DNA of 33,021 nt from Oscillospiraceae bacterium (GCA_015065975.1 SVPG01000023.1:1-33021); one strand, 5' to 3'; shown: positions 24,272 to 32,400, numbered from the stretch's first letter. Program-made: numbers and translations. Notes: generated by a model not told the origin, from the sequence alone.

Positions 24272-26017
24272 TTAGTAGCGGGATTTTGCGGTGTAGGTAG
24301 TATGAAGGATCTCGTGAGCCTTGTGGCCGCCCGGCTCGCCGAGGAACTCGTCGTAAGCCATCTTGATAGCGGGGTTCTCATGAGACTTTCTGACTGCCTT
24401 GCCTGCGTCCTCCTTGTAGAGAGCGGAAGCACGAAGAGCCTTGAGGTCGACGTTGTTTCTGACAACTGCCGGCTGGACAGGCTGTCCGCCGCCGTTGATG
24501 CAGCCGCCCGGGCAGCACATGACTTCGATGAAGTGATAGTTCTTCTCGCCAGCCTTGACAGCGTCAAGAAGCTTAGCAACGTTGGAAAGACCGGAAACAA
24601 CAGCAACGTTGACATCCATACCTGCTACGTTGTAGGTAGCTTCCTTGATGTCGTCCATACCGCGGACTGCTGTGAACTCTACGTTCTCGAGGGACTTGCC
24701 TTCGAGGACCTCAGCAACGGTACGAAGAGCAGCTTCCATAACGCCGCCGGTTGCACCGAAGATGGGTGCAGCGCCGCTGGACTCGCCGAGGATGGAATCG
24801 AAATCCTCTTCGGGCAGGAGGTTCCAGTTGATGCCGCAGCGCTCGATGAGCTTGCCGAGCTCTCTTGTGGTGAGAACTACGTCAACATCGGGAGTACCGG
24901 TGGACTTCATCTCGTCACGCTTGTGCTCGAACTTCTTAGCGGTACAGGGCATGATGGATACGCTGTAGATCTTGGAAGGATCGATGTTGTTCTTCTGAGC
25001 AAACCATGTCTTGGTCATAGCGCCCTGCATCTGCTGCGGGCTCTTGCAGGTGGACAGGTTGGGAATGAACTCGGGATAATAATGCTCGACAAAGTTGATC
25101 CATCCGGGGGAGCAGGATGTGATCATCGGGAGAGTTCCGCCGTTCTTTACGCGGCTGATGAACTCGTTGCCCTCTTCCATGATGGTGAGGTCAGCACCGA
25201 AATCGGTGTCGAATACCTTGTCAAAGCCGAGACGTCTGAGAGCGGCAACCATCTTGCCGGTAACGAGTGTGCCGGGAGCATCGCCGAAGCACTCGCCGAG
25301 AGTTGCACGAACTGCGGGAGCAGTCTGGACAACAACATACTTATCGGGATCAGCAAGAGCCTCGAGAACCTTATCGGTCTCGTCCTTCTCGCGAAGAGCG
25401 CCTGTCGGGCAGGCGACGATGCACTGACCGCAGGATACGCAGGCTACGTTGTTGAGCTCAGCCTCGAATGCACAGCCGACCTCGGTATCGAAACCGCGGT
25501 TGTTAGCACCGATGACAGATACATACTGCTGCTTGCAGGCGCCGATGCAGCGACGGCAGAGTATGCACTTTGCGTTGTCGCGTACAAGATGGGGAGCGCT
25601 GCAGTCGAACTGAACGTTCGGAGTGCTGCCTGCGAATCTGTTCTCATCCTCAACGCCGAGGTCGTTGCAGAGCTTCTGAAGCTCGCAGTTGCCGCTGCGT
25701 GTGCAGGAGAGACACTTCTTGTCGTGGTTGGAAAGGATAAGCTCGAGAGTCATCTTGCGGCTCTTGAGAACCTTCGGGGAATTTGTGAAGATTTCCATAC
25801 CGTCTCTGTCTACGGGATAAACGCAGGCAGCGACGAGGGATCTTGCGCCCTTGACTTCACAAACACATATACGGCAGGCGCCGATCTCGTTGATACCCTT
25901 CAGATAGCAAAGGGTGGGAATGTCAATTCCAACATAGCGAGCCGCCTCAAGGATGGTAAGACCCTGCGGGACCTGGTAATCCTTGCCGTTAATCTTTACA
26001 TTCAGCATATTTTCCAT
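24272..26017 (-). CDS. hydA: [FeFe]-hydrogenase catalytic subunit HydA, multi-subunit NADH-linked type
   Basis: The 581-residue protein interconverts protons and H2 in the cytoplasm. It carries an N-terminal plant-type [2Fe-2S] (Cys37, 48, 51, 65), a His-Cys [4Fe-4S] (His98, Cys102, 105, 111), two ferredoxin clusters (Cys151/154/157/161 and Cys193/196/199/203) and an H-cluster domain. The H-cluster motifs are TSCSPGW (300-306), MPCTAKK (356-362) and EVMCCPGGCINGGGQP (from about 498). TSCSPGW has Ser where classical enzymes have a second Cys, and MCCPGGC has an extra Cys. A small-subunit-like tail (KAHEILH) ends it. With the hydB-like and hydC-like genes upstream it should form a trimeric, probably electron-bifurcating enzyme using NADH and ferredoxin. 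GGAG stands before the ATG. Confidence 0.95.
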   Translation of the reverse strand: MENMLNVKINGKDYQVPQGLTILEAARYVGIDIPTLCYLKGINEIGACRICVCEVKGARSLVAACVYPVDRDGMEIFTNSPKVLKSRKMTLELILSNHDKKCLSCTRSGNCELQKLCNDLGVEDENRFAGSTPNVQFDCSAPHLVRDNAKCILCRRCIGACKQQYVSVIGANNRGFDTEVGCAFEAELNNVACVSCGQCIVACPTGALREKDETDKVLEALADPDKYVVVQTAPAVRATLGECFGDAPGTLVTGKMVAALRRLGFDKVFDTDFGADLTIMEEGNEFISRVKNGGTLPMITSCSPGWINFVEHYYPEFIPNLSTCKSPQQMQGAMTKTWFAQKNNIDPSKIYSVSIMPCTAKKFEHKRDEMKSTGTPDVDVVLTTRELGKLIERCGINWNLLPEEDFDSILGESSGAAPIFGATGGVMEAALRTVAEVLEGKSLENVEFTAVRGMDDIKEATYNVAGMDVNVAVVSGLSNVAKLLDAVKAGEKNYHFIEVMCCPGGCINGGGQPVQPAVVRNNVDLKALRASALYKEDAGKAVRKSHENPAIKMAYDEFLGEPGGHKAHEILHTTYTAKSRY

Positions 26018-26034
26018 TTTGGCGCACTCCTTTC

Positions 26035-27846
26035 TTACTTCTTGCTAATTGCGTTGAACTTACAGCCTGCGATACAAGCGCTGCACTTGACGCACTTGGA
26101 AGCGTCGATAGTGAAGGATGCAAGCTTGTGACCCGGTGCGATGTAATCGGTTCTTGTGATAGCGTCAGCCGGGCAGTTTCTTGCGCACATTCCGCAGCCG
26201 ATACACTTGTCCTGATCGATGGTGAAGGTAAGGAGATCCTTACATACGCCTGCGGGACACTTCTTGTCAACTATATGAGCGATGTACTCATCGCGGAAAT
26301 AACGGAGAGTGGAGAGAACGGGGTTCGGAGCAGTCTGACCGAGACCGCAGAGAGAGTTCTCCTTGATGTACTCAGCGAGCTCTTCGAGTTTGTCAAGATC
26401 TTCCATCTCGCCCTTACCGGATGTGATCTTCTCGAGGATCTCGTACATTCTTCTGGTACCGACACGGCAGGGTGTGCACTTACCGCAGCTCTCGTCAACA
26501 GTGAAGTCGAGGAAGAACTTAGCGATATCGACCATGCAGTTGTCCTCGTCCATGACGATGAGACCGCCGGAACCGATCATGGTGCCGATCTCTGCAAGAT
26601 GGTCGTAGTCCATCGGAACGTCGATGTGCTCAGCAGGAATACATCCGCCGGAAGGACCGCCGGTCTGTGCTGCCTTGAACTTCTTGCCGTTTGTTACGCC
26701 GCCGCCGATATCGTTGATGATGGTGGAAAGCGGAGTGCCCATCGGGATCTCAACAAGACCGGTGTTGTTGATCTTGCCGCCGAGAGCGAAGACCTTTGTG
26801 CCCTTGGACTTCTCGTTACCCATGGATGCGAACCAGTCTGCACCCTTGAGGATGATCTGGGGAATGTTTGCATAGGTCTCAACGTTGTTGAGAACGGTCG
26901 GCTTGCCGAACAGACCCTTGACTGCCGGGAACGGAGGACGGGGTCTCGGCTCACCGCGCTTACCCTCGATGGAGGTCATGAGTGAGGTCTCCTCACCGCA
27001 GACGAATGCACCTGCGCCGAAGCGGAGGTCGAGGTCGAAGCAGAAATCGGTGCCGAAGATGTTGTCGCCGAGCAGTCCGTATTCACGAGCCTGCTTCAGA
27101 GCAACCTGAAGTCTGTGGATAGCGATGGGGTACTCTGCACGGACGTAGATGTAACCCTTGGTTGCGCCGATAGCGTAACCTGCGATAGCCATAGCTTCGA
27201 TAACAGCATGAGGATCGCCTTCGAGGATACTTCTGTCCATGAATGCGCCGGGGTCGCCCTCGTCAGCATTACATGCAACGTACTTCTGGTCAGCCTGGTT
27301 GGGCTTTGCGAACTTCCACTTGAGACCGGTCGGGAAACCTGCGCCGCCGCGTCCGCGGATGCCGGAATCGAGAACGACCTGGATAACCTCGTCCTGAGTC
27401 ATCTCGGTGAGAACCTTACCGAGTGCTGCGTAACCGTCCATAGCGATGTACTCATCGATATTCTCGGGGTTGATAACGCCGCAGTTTCTCAGAGCGACTC
27501 TATGCTGATACTTGTAGAAATTGGTCTCGTTGAGGCTCTTGAGAACGTCGCGGTCAGCCTCTTCGTCGACATGGAGAAGTCTCTTGACGATACGGCCCTT
27601 GAGGAGATGCTCCTCAACGATCTCGGGAACGTCATCAACGGTAACGCCTGCGTAGAAGCTTCCCTCAGGATAGACAACGACAACAGGACCGTTTGCGCAA
27701 AGACCGAAACAACCGGTCTGGACGACGCAAACTTCTTTTTCAAGACCCTGCTTTGCGATCTCGGCCTTCATGGCCTCGATGACAGCCGGGCTGTTTGAAG
27801 AGGTACAGCCTGTACCGCCGCAAACAAGCACATTAGAACGATACAT
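26035..27846 (-). CDS. hydB: NuoF-like NADH/FMN-binding hydrogenase subunit HydB
   Basis: The 603-residue protein takes NADH electrons for the hydrogenase complex. Order of parts: a thioredoxin-like [2Fe-2S] domain (Cys9, 14, 46, 50), a NuoF core with GRGGAGFPTGLKW and NADEGDPGAFMDR for FMN and NADH, the [4Fe-4S] site ESCGKCTPCRVGT near 455, and two C-terminal ferredoxin clusters (CIGCGMCARNCP and CVKCSACIAGC). This layout is that of HydB in bifurcating hydrogenases and of HndC-like proteins. It lies 17 bp before hydA and 11 bp after the [2Fe-2S] protein gene, with a GGAGGT ribosome site. Confidence 0.96.
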   Translation of the reverse strand: MYRSNVLVCGGTGCTSSNSPAVIEAMKAEIAKQGLEKEVCVVQTGCFGLCANGPVVVVYPEGSFYAGVTVDDVPEIVEEHLLKGRIVKRLLHVDEEADRDVLKSLNETNFYKYQHRVALRNCGVINPENIDEYIAMDGYAALGKVLTEMTQDEVIQVVLDSGIRGRGGAGFPTGLKWKFAKPNQADQKYVACNADEGDPGAFMDRSILEGDPHAVIEAMAIAGYAIGATKGYIYVRAEYPIAIHRLQVALKQAREYGLLGDNIFGTDFCFDLDLRFGAGAFVCGEETSLMTSIEGKRGEPRPRPPFPAVKGLFGKPTVLNNVETYANIPQIILKGADWFASMGNEKSKGTKVFALGGKINNTGLVEIPMGTPLSTIINDIGGGVTNGKKFKAAQTGGPSGGCIPAEHIDVPMDYDHLAEIGTMIGSGGLIVMDEDNCMVDIAKFFLDFTVDESCGKCTPCRVGTRRMYEILEKITSGKGEMEDLDKLEELAEYIKENSLCGLGQTAPNPVLSTLRYFRDEYIAHIVDKKCPAGVCKDLLTFTIDQDKCIGCGMCARNCPADAITRTDYIAPGHKLASFTIDASKCVKCSACIAGCKFNAISKK

Positions 27847-27857
27847 AATTTACCTCC

Positions 27858-28229
27858 TTATTTAGCAACGGAACCGACAGTGAACTCGGTGACTACCTGG
27901 CCGTTGACGATGTGGTCATTGATGATTCTGACAGCCTTCTCGGCGGTCACTTTGACATATGTGACCTTCTCCTTGCCGGGAACGAGAACCTCAACGATGG
28001 GCTCGTACTGGCACATGCCGATGCAGCCGGTCTGGGAAATGGTTACGTTGGAAAGATTGCGCTTTGCGGACTCCTCAACGAGAGCGTTGAGAACCGGTCT
28101 TGCGCCTGCAGCGATACCGCAGGTGGCCATACCGACCATGATGCGGGTAGCATCGGGATTTTCCTCGCGAAGGTTGAGCTGTGTGCGGGCCTTATCCCTG
28201 ATTGCCTGAAGCTCTGCTAAAGATTTCAT
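27858..28229 (-). CDS. Thioredoxin-like [2Fe-2S] ferredoxin-domain protein of the hydrogenase operon
   Basis: This 123-residue protein has the fold of the NuoE C-terminal half. Only three Cys are seen at the cluster site: Cys37 in ATCGIAAGA, and Cys69 and Cys73 in TGCIGMC. So a fourth ligand is absent or non-Cys; relatives in hydrogenase operons, as I recall, often read GTCGIAAGA and look the same. It probably relays electrons to the NuoF-like subunit or is an accessory of the complex. The ATG overlaps the HATPase stop (TGATG) and has GGAGG upstream within that gene. Confidence 0.85.
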   Translation of the reverse strand: MKSLAELQAIRDKARTQLNLREENPDATRIMVGMATCGIAAGARPVLNALVEESAKRNLSNVTISQTGCIGMCQYEPIVEVLVPGKEKVTYVKVTAEKAVRIINDHIVNGQVVTEFTVGSVAK

Positions 28230-28786
28230 CAGATATTACCTCCGTTTTTGATATCATCGGTGTTTTCTTTTAAATATTCCGCGATCCACGCAAGAACGTC
28301 CTCGTTGTCGAGGGGGACCTCTCCGCCAAGCTGCTCGCGCAGCTCGCGCGTGTCGAGCGTGAATGTGCGGCCGTCTATCCCGTATTCATAGACAAAGTCG
28401 ATGTCGGGGTTGAGACGGATAAGTATTGCAATGGTCGAATTCATGTCCCCCACCGGGGTCATATCGACGTGTGACGGAACAAACAGGGCTGTAAGATCGG
28501 TACCCTTTCCAACTTCAGAAGCTATGGTAAGTGAGCCGCCCGTCTGCTCCGCAGCGAGCTTGAAAAGAGGAACTCCCATACCGACGCGCCTTGTTGTGCG
28601 CGTGGTGAAGAACGGGTCGGTAACACTCGCGACCTGTTCGGGCGTCATTCCGCAGCCGTTGTCGGTTATGCGGATTGTAAGCCTGTCAGCGGCGGTGTCG
28701 GTCAGAACCGAGATGCGCGTGAGCGCGGCACCGGCTGAGATGGAGTTCTGCGCTATGTCAAGCACGCTCAGAGAAAGCTCTCGCAT
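28229..28786 (-). CDS. HATPase-fold ATP-binding protein in the hydrogenase operon
   Basis: The 185-residue protein has the GHKL ATPase motifs: N-box DIAQNS (Asn14), G1 DNGCGM (42-47), TDPFFTTRTTRRVGMGVPLF as the F box and G2 (57-75), and GTDLTALF as the end of the domain. There is no histidine-phosphotransfer domain or sensor, and the C-terminal 85 residues form a separate alpha/beta segment. Similar proteins occur in clostridial hydrogenase operons with no proven role; a regulatory kinase (anti-sigma-like) or a redox/ATP sensor is a guess. It starts 4 bp after the hydC-like gene's stop and overlaps the next gene. Confidence 0.85.
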   Translation of the reverse strand: MRELSLSVLDIAQNSISAGAALTRISVLTDTAADRLTIRITDNGCGMTPEQVASVTDPFFTTRTTRRVGMGVPLFKLAAEQTGGSLTIASEVGKGTDLTALFVPSHVDMTPVGDMNSTIAILIRLNPDIDFVYEYGIDGRTFTLDTRELREQLGGEVPLDNEDVLAWIAEYLKENTDDIKNGGNI

Positions 28787-28789
28787 TTC

Positions 28790-29284
28790 TTATTCGTACT
28801 TTGCAAGAACATCCTTGACCTGATCAACAGTCAGACGACCGTAAACATCGTCGTTGATTGTGATGACAGGAGCAAGACCGCAGGCACCGATGCAGCGGCA
28901 GGCAGTAAGAGAGAACTTGCCGTCGGGGGTGCATTCCTCAGACTTGATTCCGAGGATCTCGCTGAGCTTGTTGAGAATATCGCCCGAGCCCTTGACGTAG
29001 CAGGCAGTACCGAGACATACGGAGATGTGATACTTACCCTTGGGCGAAAGAGAGAACTGAGAATAGAAGGTTACTACACCGTAAACCTCCTCGAGAGGCA
29101 CGTTAAGACCTTCGGCGACCATGAGCTGCACCTCGTAGGGCAGATAACCGTAGATCTCCTGAGCCTCCTGAAGAACAGGCATCAGAGCGCCGGCCATGTC
29201 CTTATGCTCTTCGATGACAGCCTGCAGCTTCTGCTTCTGCTCCTCAGTGCCTTTGAAAGGCAGAGAGCTGATGATTTTGCGCAT
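28790..29284 (-). CDS. hydC: NuoE-like [2Fe-2S] hydrogenase subunit HydC
   Basis: This 164-residue NuoE-family protein has an N-terminal helical region (1-80, with EEVYGVVTFYSQFSL) and a thioredoxin-like [2Fe-2S] domain. Ligands are Cys90 and Cys95 (CLGTAC) and Cys131 and Cys135 (CIGAC). It passes electrons between the NuoF-like subunit and the rest of the complex. It is the first gene of the five-gene operon; GGAGGA is 7 bases before the ATG. The promoter and a palindrome lie directly upstream. Confidence 0.95.
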   Translation of the reverse strand: MRKIISSLPFKGTEEQKQKLQAVIEEHKDMAGALMPVLQEAQEIYGYLPYEVQLMVAEGLNVPLEEVYGVVTFYSQFSLSPKGKYHISVCLGTACYVKGSGDILNKLSEILGIKSEECTPDGKFSLTACRCIGACGLAPVITINDDVYGRLTVDQVKDVLAKYE

Positions 29285-29336
29285 TGTGTTTCCTCCTTGC
29301 AGAATGATCCGAATTTATCGGGATGTGAAAGGTCGC

Positions 29337-29360
29337 ATAATGACCGTACGGAGTCATTAT
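29337..29360. promoter_or_regulatory. Operator-like palindrome in the hydrogenase operon leader
   Basis: ATAATGAC (29337-29344) and GTCATTAT (29353-29360) are perfect inverted repeats around CGTACGGA, and the centre holds CCGTACGG, itself a palindrome. A minus-strand TATAAT (29361-29356) overlaps one arm. Confidence 0.6.
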
Positions 29361-29380
29361 AACAGATATATTAGAAAAAA

Positions 29381-29409
29381 GCTATACGAAATTGATATTT
29401 TTTTGTCAA
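29381..29409 (-). promoter_or_regulatory. Promoter of the hydrogenase operon
   Basis: On the minus strand, a perfect TTGACA (29409-29404), a 17-bp spacer and TATAGC (29386-29381). A second -10-like TATAAT lies at 29361-29356 without a good -35 element. Confidence 0.65.
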
Positions 29410-29521
29410 AATCAGAATTTTCCTGAAAATCCGTCATTTGGGTAAAAAAATTTGTCGGAACGGACATATCGGGCGGCACATAGTATGTAACGGAGGTTAT
29501 CTCCCGGAAAGGAATTTGATT

Positions 29522-29743
29522 ATGATGACACAGAAATGTGAATTCTGCGCCCGCAGACGTGTCTGCCCCTGCGAGCAGAAAGCGGTTCTGACCGAGACGC
29601 AGAACACGCCCGTCATGGCGTTTATACCGTGGCAGACCGACGGCAAGCTCTACTGCGACGCTCAGGCGCTCATGCGCGGCACGCTCTTTGCCGTCCTCGA
29701 CAAGCCGTTTTACGGAACAGGAGGGTGCTGCAGTGGAAAATAA
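29522..29743 (+). CDS. cotJA: Spore coat protein CotJA
   Basis: This 73-residue protein belongs to the CotJA family, which helps assemble the inner spore coat. The core PVMAFIPWQ ... ALMRGTLFAVLDKPFYG (about 29-68) matches the family. An N-terminal Cys cluster (CEFCARRRVCPC) adds four Cys. The ATG at 29522 is preceded by AAAGGA; a second ATG follows at 29525. The cotJB start lies inside its 3' end. Confidence 0.9.
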   Translation: MMTQKCEFCARRRVCPCEQKAVLTETQNTPVMAFIPWQTDGKLYCDAQALMRGTLFAVLDKPFYGTGGCCSGK

Positions 29744-29954
29744 ATGCTATTGCCTGCGCGAGCAGATAAGAGCCGCGCGGTTTGCCCTCGTTGAGCTGAG
29801 ACTCTATCTCGACACGCACCCCGACGACGAGAAGGCACAGCAGGAATACTGCGAGAGAAATGCCCGTGTGCTCGAGGCGGAGAAGGAATACGCCTCCTGC
29901 TGCGGCATCGACCCGTGGGTGAGCGATCCGTGGCCGTGGGATTATCGCGGCTGA
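29733..29954 (+). CDS. cotJB: Spore coat protein CotJB
   Basis: The 73-residue protein has the family helical core, with LYLDTHPDD (about 26-34) and the C-terminal PWPW element. The GTG at 29733 is selected because GGAGGGTG lies just upstream and the family N-terminus aligns. It overlaps the cotJA stop by 11 bases. CotJB works with CotJC in the coat. Two Cys near the N-terminus and a Cys-Cys pair near 57 are notable. Confidence 0.9.
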   Translation: MENKCYCLREQIRAARFALVELRLYLDTHPDDEKAQQEYCERNARVLEAEKEYASCCGIDPWVSDPWPWDYRG

Positions 29955-29981
29955 GCATTTTTCGCAGAAAGGAATCAAGTT

Positions 29982-30596
29982 ATGTGGGTTTATAAAAAAG
30001 CACTCCAATATCCCGTTAAGATCAAAAACACCAACCCCGCCATGGCAAAGATGATTATGAGCCAGTACGGCGGTCCCGACGGCGAGCTGGGCGCTTCCAT
30101 GAGATATCTCAGCCAGCGCTACTCCATGCCCTACCCCGAGCTCAAGGCGCTCCTCACGGATATCGGCACCGAGGAGCTCGCACATCTCGAGATGGTGGGC
30201 GCGATCGTCCATCAGCTCACAAGATGTCTCACCGACGAGCAGATCAGAAAGGGCGGCTTCGACGCATATTTCGTCGACCACACCAACGCCGTCCACCCCT
30301 CCTCCGCGGCGGGAGTCCCCTGGACGGCGGCATATATCCAGTCCAAGGGCGATGTCATCACCGATCTGCACGAGAACCTCGCGGCAGAGCAGAAGGCACG
30401 AACCACCTACGACAATATTCTCCGAATGTGCGACGACCCCGATGTGCGCGATGTAATAAAATTCCTGCGCGCAAGAGAGGTCGTGCATTATCAGCGCTTC
30501 GGCGAAGGTCTGCGCATTGCGACCGACCGTATGGACGAGAAGAACTTCTACGCCATCAATCCCGGCTGCGACTGCGCAAGAGCGAGAAAATACTGA
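29982..30596 (+). CDS. cotJC: Manganese-catalase-like spore coat protein CotJC
   Basis: The 204-residue protein is a four-helix ferritin-like fold of the manganese catalase family. Metal-ligand helices are visible: MPYPELKALLTDIGTEELAHLEMVG (Glu, Glu-x-x-His) and ENLAAEQKARTTYDNIL, then FLRAREVVHYQRFGE. It would degrade peroxide or act structurally in the spore coat. AGAAAGGA precedes the ATG. With cotJA and cotJB it forms the usual three-gene operon, which is strong evidence that the organism can sporulate. A short Cys-rich tail (GCDCARARKY) ends it. Confidence 0.96.
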   Translation: MWVYKKALQYPVKIKNTNPAMAKMIMSQYGGPDGELGASMRYLSQRYSMPYPELKALLTDIGTEELAHLEMVGAIVHQLTRCLTDEQIRKGGFDAYFVDHTNAVHPSSAAGVPWTAAYIQSKGDVITDLHENLAAEQKARTTYDNILRMCDDPDVRDVIKFLRAREVVHYQRFGEGLRIATDRMDEKNFYAINPGCDCARARKY

Positions 30597-30606
30597 ATGA
30601 CAAGAG

Positions 30607-30638
30607 AACGGCTGTGCCCTGCGGCACAGCCGTTTTTT
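30607..30638 (+). terminator. Terminator of cotJABC
   Basis: AACGGCTGTGCC (30607-30618) pairs with GGCACAGCCGTT (30623-30634) around CTGC, followed by T residues. Confidence 0.92.
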
Positions 30639-30801
30639 ATCCCTTCGGCAGGCAGATGGCGCAGCGGCGGAAAATCTACTGTAAGTAGAGAGCGCTTCTT
30701 CGCGGCTTTCGCGTAAATTTTCCGAACTCAACCTCCGGTATATAGGAGTTTTATTCTCTGCGTGCTATAATATCGTCAGAAAACGCAGGAGGTACATTCT
30801 T

Positions 30802-31227
30802 ATGGATCAGGAGAAAATCGGAAAATTTATTGCGGAGTGCAGAAAAGAAAAAGGTCTGACACAGAATCAGCTTGCAGAAAAACTGGGCGTGACCGACAAG
30901 GCGGTAAGCAAATGGGAAAACGGCAGATGTATGCCCGATATTTCTTCCCTGCAGCCCCTGACGCAGGAGCTCGGCATAACAATAAATGAACTGCTGTGCG
31001 GTGAAAAAATAACCGAAGACAAATACATGGAAAGGTCTGATGAAAATATGTTTGAGCTTATAAAGAAAGTGTTTGAGATGGAGAACAGGACACAGAAAAT
31101 ACTGTTTTGTCTGCTGGTTGTTTTTATGATTGTTTCTGCTGTTTTATTTAATCTGGAAAGCCCGTGGGGAGTTGTCGGTATTGTTATTACGCTGGTGCTG
31201 GCTTCTTTCCTCGTCAGAAGTCTGTGA
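30802..31227 (+). CDS. XRE-family regulator fused to a two-helix membrane segment
   Basis: The 141-residue protein has an N-terminal helix-turn-helix (about 5-60: GLTQNQLAEKLGVTDKAVSKWENGRCMPDI). A short acidic linker follows, then two membrane helices (about 100-118 and 124-139). Such membrane-tethered XRE proteins are common in Firmicutes; their signals are unknown. AGGAGG lies 10 bases before the ATG. A TATAAT at 30768-30773 sits upstream without a clear -35 box. Between the cotJ terminator and this gene, the 8-bp arms CGGAAAAT (30668-30675) and ATTTTCCG (30717-30724) enclose a TCTACT/AGTAGA hairpin. Confidence 0.88.
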   Translation: MDQEKIGKFIAECRKEKGLTQNQLAEKLGVTDKAVSKWENGRCMPDISSLQPLTQELGITINELLCGEKITEDKYMERSDENMFELIKKVFEMENRTQKILFCLLVVFMIVSAVLFNLESPWGVVGIVITLVLASFLVRSL

Positions 31228-31275
31228 TAGGACGGATTATCGATTGCCCTCTTACAAAAATAAAAATCACATCCC

Positions 31276-31301
31276 GACCTGCTCCCCGACGGGAGCAGGT
31301 C
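31276..31301 (+). terminator. Terminator of the XRE-membrane gene
   Basis: GACCTGCTCCC (31276-31286) and GGGAGCAGGTC (31291-31301) form a perfect 11-bp stem with loop CGAC, followed by ATTTTGT. Confidence 0.85.
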
Positions 31302-31343
31302 ATTTTGTATATTCTGAAAGAGAAATTTCGGCAGAATTGTGTG

Positions 31344-31372
31344 TTGAATTTGTTTTGATTGTTATGTATAAT
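31344..31372 (+). promoter_or_regulatory. Promoter of the LuxR-type membrane regulator
   Basis: TTGAAT (31344-31349), a 17-bp spacer and a perfect TATAAT (31367-31372), with a short leader of about 30 nt before the GTG. Confidence 0.82.
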
Positions 31373-31406
31373 AATCTTTGAGGCTAAAGAGTAAGAAGGT
31401 GAGAAT

Positions 31407-32360
31407 GTGACAATTACATACGGCGTGATATGTTTTGTATCGCTGCTGCTGATAGGTGTCTGCCGTGAGGTGGACAAAAAGAGGAACATATGGCTGCTGA
31501 TGCTGTTTGTTTCCGTCTTTATGTGCAATATGGGATATTTCCTTGTTGCGGCGGCAAGCAGTCTGACCTTTGCCCTCATTGCCAACGGCATTTCCTATCT
31601 CGGAAGCGTGTTCCTGCCCTTCTTTATGCTGGTCATGATACTCAACCTGTGCAAAATCGAGTATCCCAAATGGCTGACAAAAGCGCTGATGGCTCTCGGC
31701 GCCGTGATGTTCATTCTGACGGCAAGCCCGGGTATATCTCAGCTTTACTACAAATCGGTCAGTCTTGACACAACGGGCAGCGCCTCGAGGCTTGTGCGCG
31801 AATACGGACCGCTCCACTGTGTCTTTTCAATATATCTCGCGCTTTATTTTGCCGCGATGATCGGCGTTGTCTTTTATGCGATGGCAAAAAAGAAGATAAC
31901 AAACCCGATGCAGGCGATATTCATGGTCTTTTCGGTGTTCGGAAATATCGTGATATGGCTTGTCGAGCGGTTTATCCCCCGCAATTTTGAGTTCCTTTCC
32001 GTTTCATATATATTTACCGAGGTTCTCATTCTGCTCATGTACGGCATAATGCAGGAGCTCGACTCCCACGCGCAGACCGAACGCGCACAGGCGGCGTACA
32101 TACCGCCCGCCGCGGAAACCGACCTCTTCTCCCCCGAGCAGATAGAGCAGATGGTAAACAGATGCAGCGAAACGGCTCAGCTCACAAAGCGTGAGCAGGA
32201 GGTAATGCGCCTTATACTCGGAAACCGAAAACGCAAGGACATCGCCGACGAGCTATGCGTTACCGAGAGCACGGTCAAAAAATACACCTCGCAGATATAC
32301 AGAAAGCTTTCGGTCAGCAGCCGCATCGAGCTGTTTGCAAAGCTGAAAAATCAGATATGA
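31407..32360 (+). CDS. LuxR-type response regulator with an N-terminal seven-helix membrane domain
   Basis: The 317-residue protein has about seven membrane helices in the first 220 residues, resembling the 7TM region found at the N-terminus of some histidine kinases. The C-terminal LuxR helix-turn-helix spans about 255-315 (LTKREQEVMRLILGNRKRKDIADEL, then VTESTVKKYTSQIYRKL). No kinase or receiver domain is present, so signal and DNA binding are in one membrane-bound chain. Regulated genes are unknown; the adjacent zinc-ribbon/lipoprotein genes are candidates. The GTG at 31407 is used because the ATG two bases earlier runs into a stop; AGAAGGTGAG is the ribosome site. Confidence 0.88.
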   Translation: MTITYGVICFVSLLLIGVCREVDKKRNIWLLMLFVSVFMCNMGYFLVAAASSLTFALIANGISYLGSVFLPFFMLVMILNLCKIEYPKWLTKALMALGAVMFILTASPGISQLYYKSVSLDTTGSASRLVREYGPLHCVFSIYLALYFAAMIGVVFYAMAKKKITNPMQAIFMVFSVFGNIVIWLVERFIPRNFEFLSVSYIFTEVLILLMYGIMQELDSHAQTERAQAAYIPPAAETDLFSPEQIEQMVNRCSETAQLTKREQEVMRLILGNRKRKDIADELCVTESTVKKYTSQIYRKLSVSSRIELFAKLKNQI

Positions 32361-32365
32361 TACGA

Positions 32366-32400
32366 AAAAAACGCTGTCCCCTTCGGGGACGGCGTTTTTT
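32366..32400 (+). terminator. Terminator of the LuxR-type gene
   Basis: CGCTGTCCCC (32372-32381) pairs with GGGGACGGCG (32385-32394), one G-T pair, flanked by A and T runs. Confidence 0.9.

Noticed and set aside
24302-26131. Long antisense reading frame opposite hydA (about 600 codons)
   Set aside because: It lies fully opposite the hydrogenase gene with all its cluster motifs; composition is Leu/Val/Ala/Asp-biased as expected for an antisense shadow.
30660-30730. Structured element (8-bp arms enclosing a small hairpin) upstream of the XRE-membrane gene as a non-coding RNA
   Set aside because: It lies upstream of the likely -10 element and has no promoter or terminator of its own that I can see.
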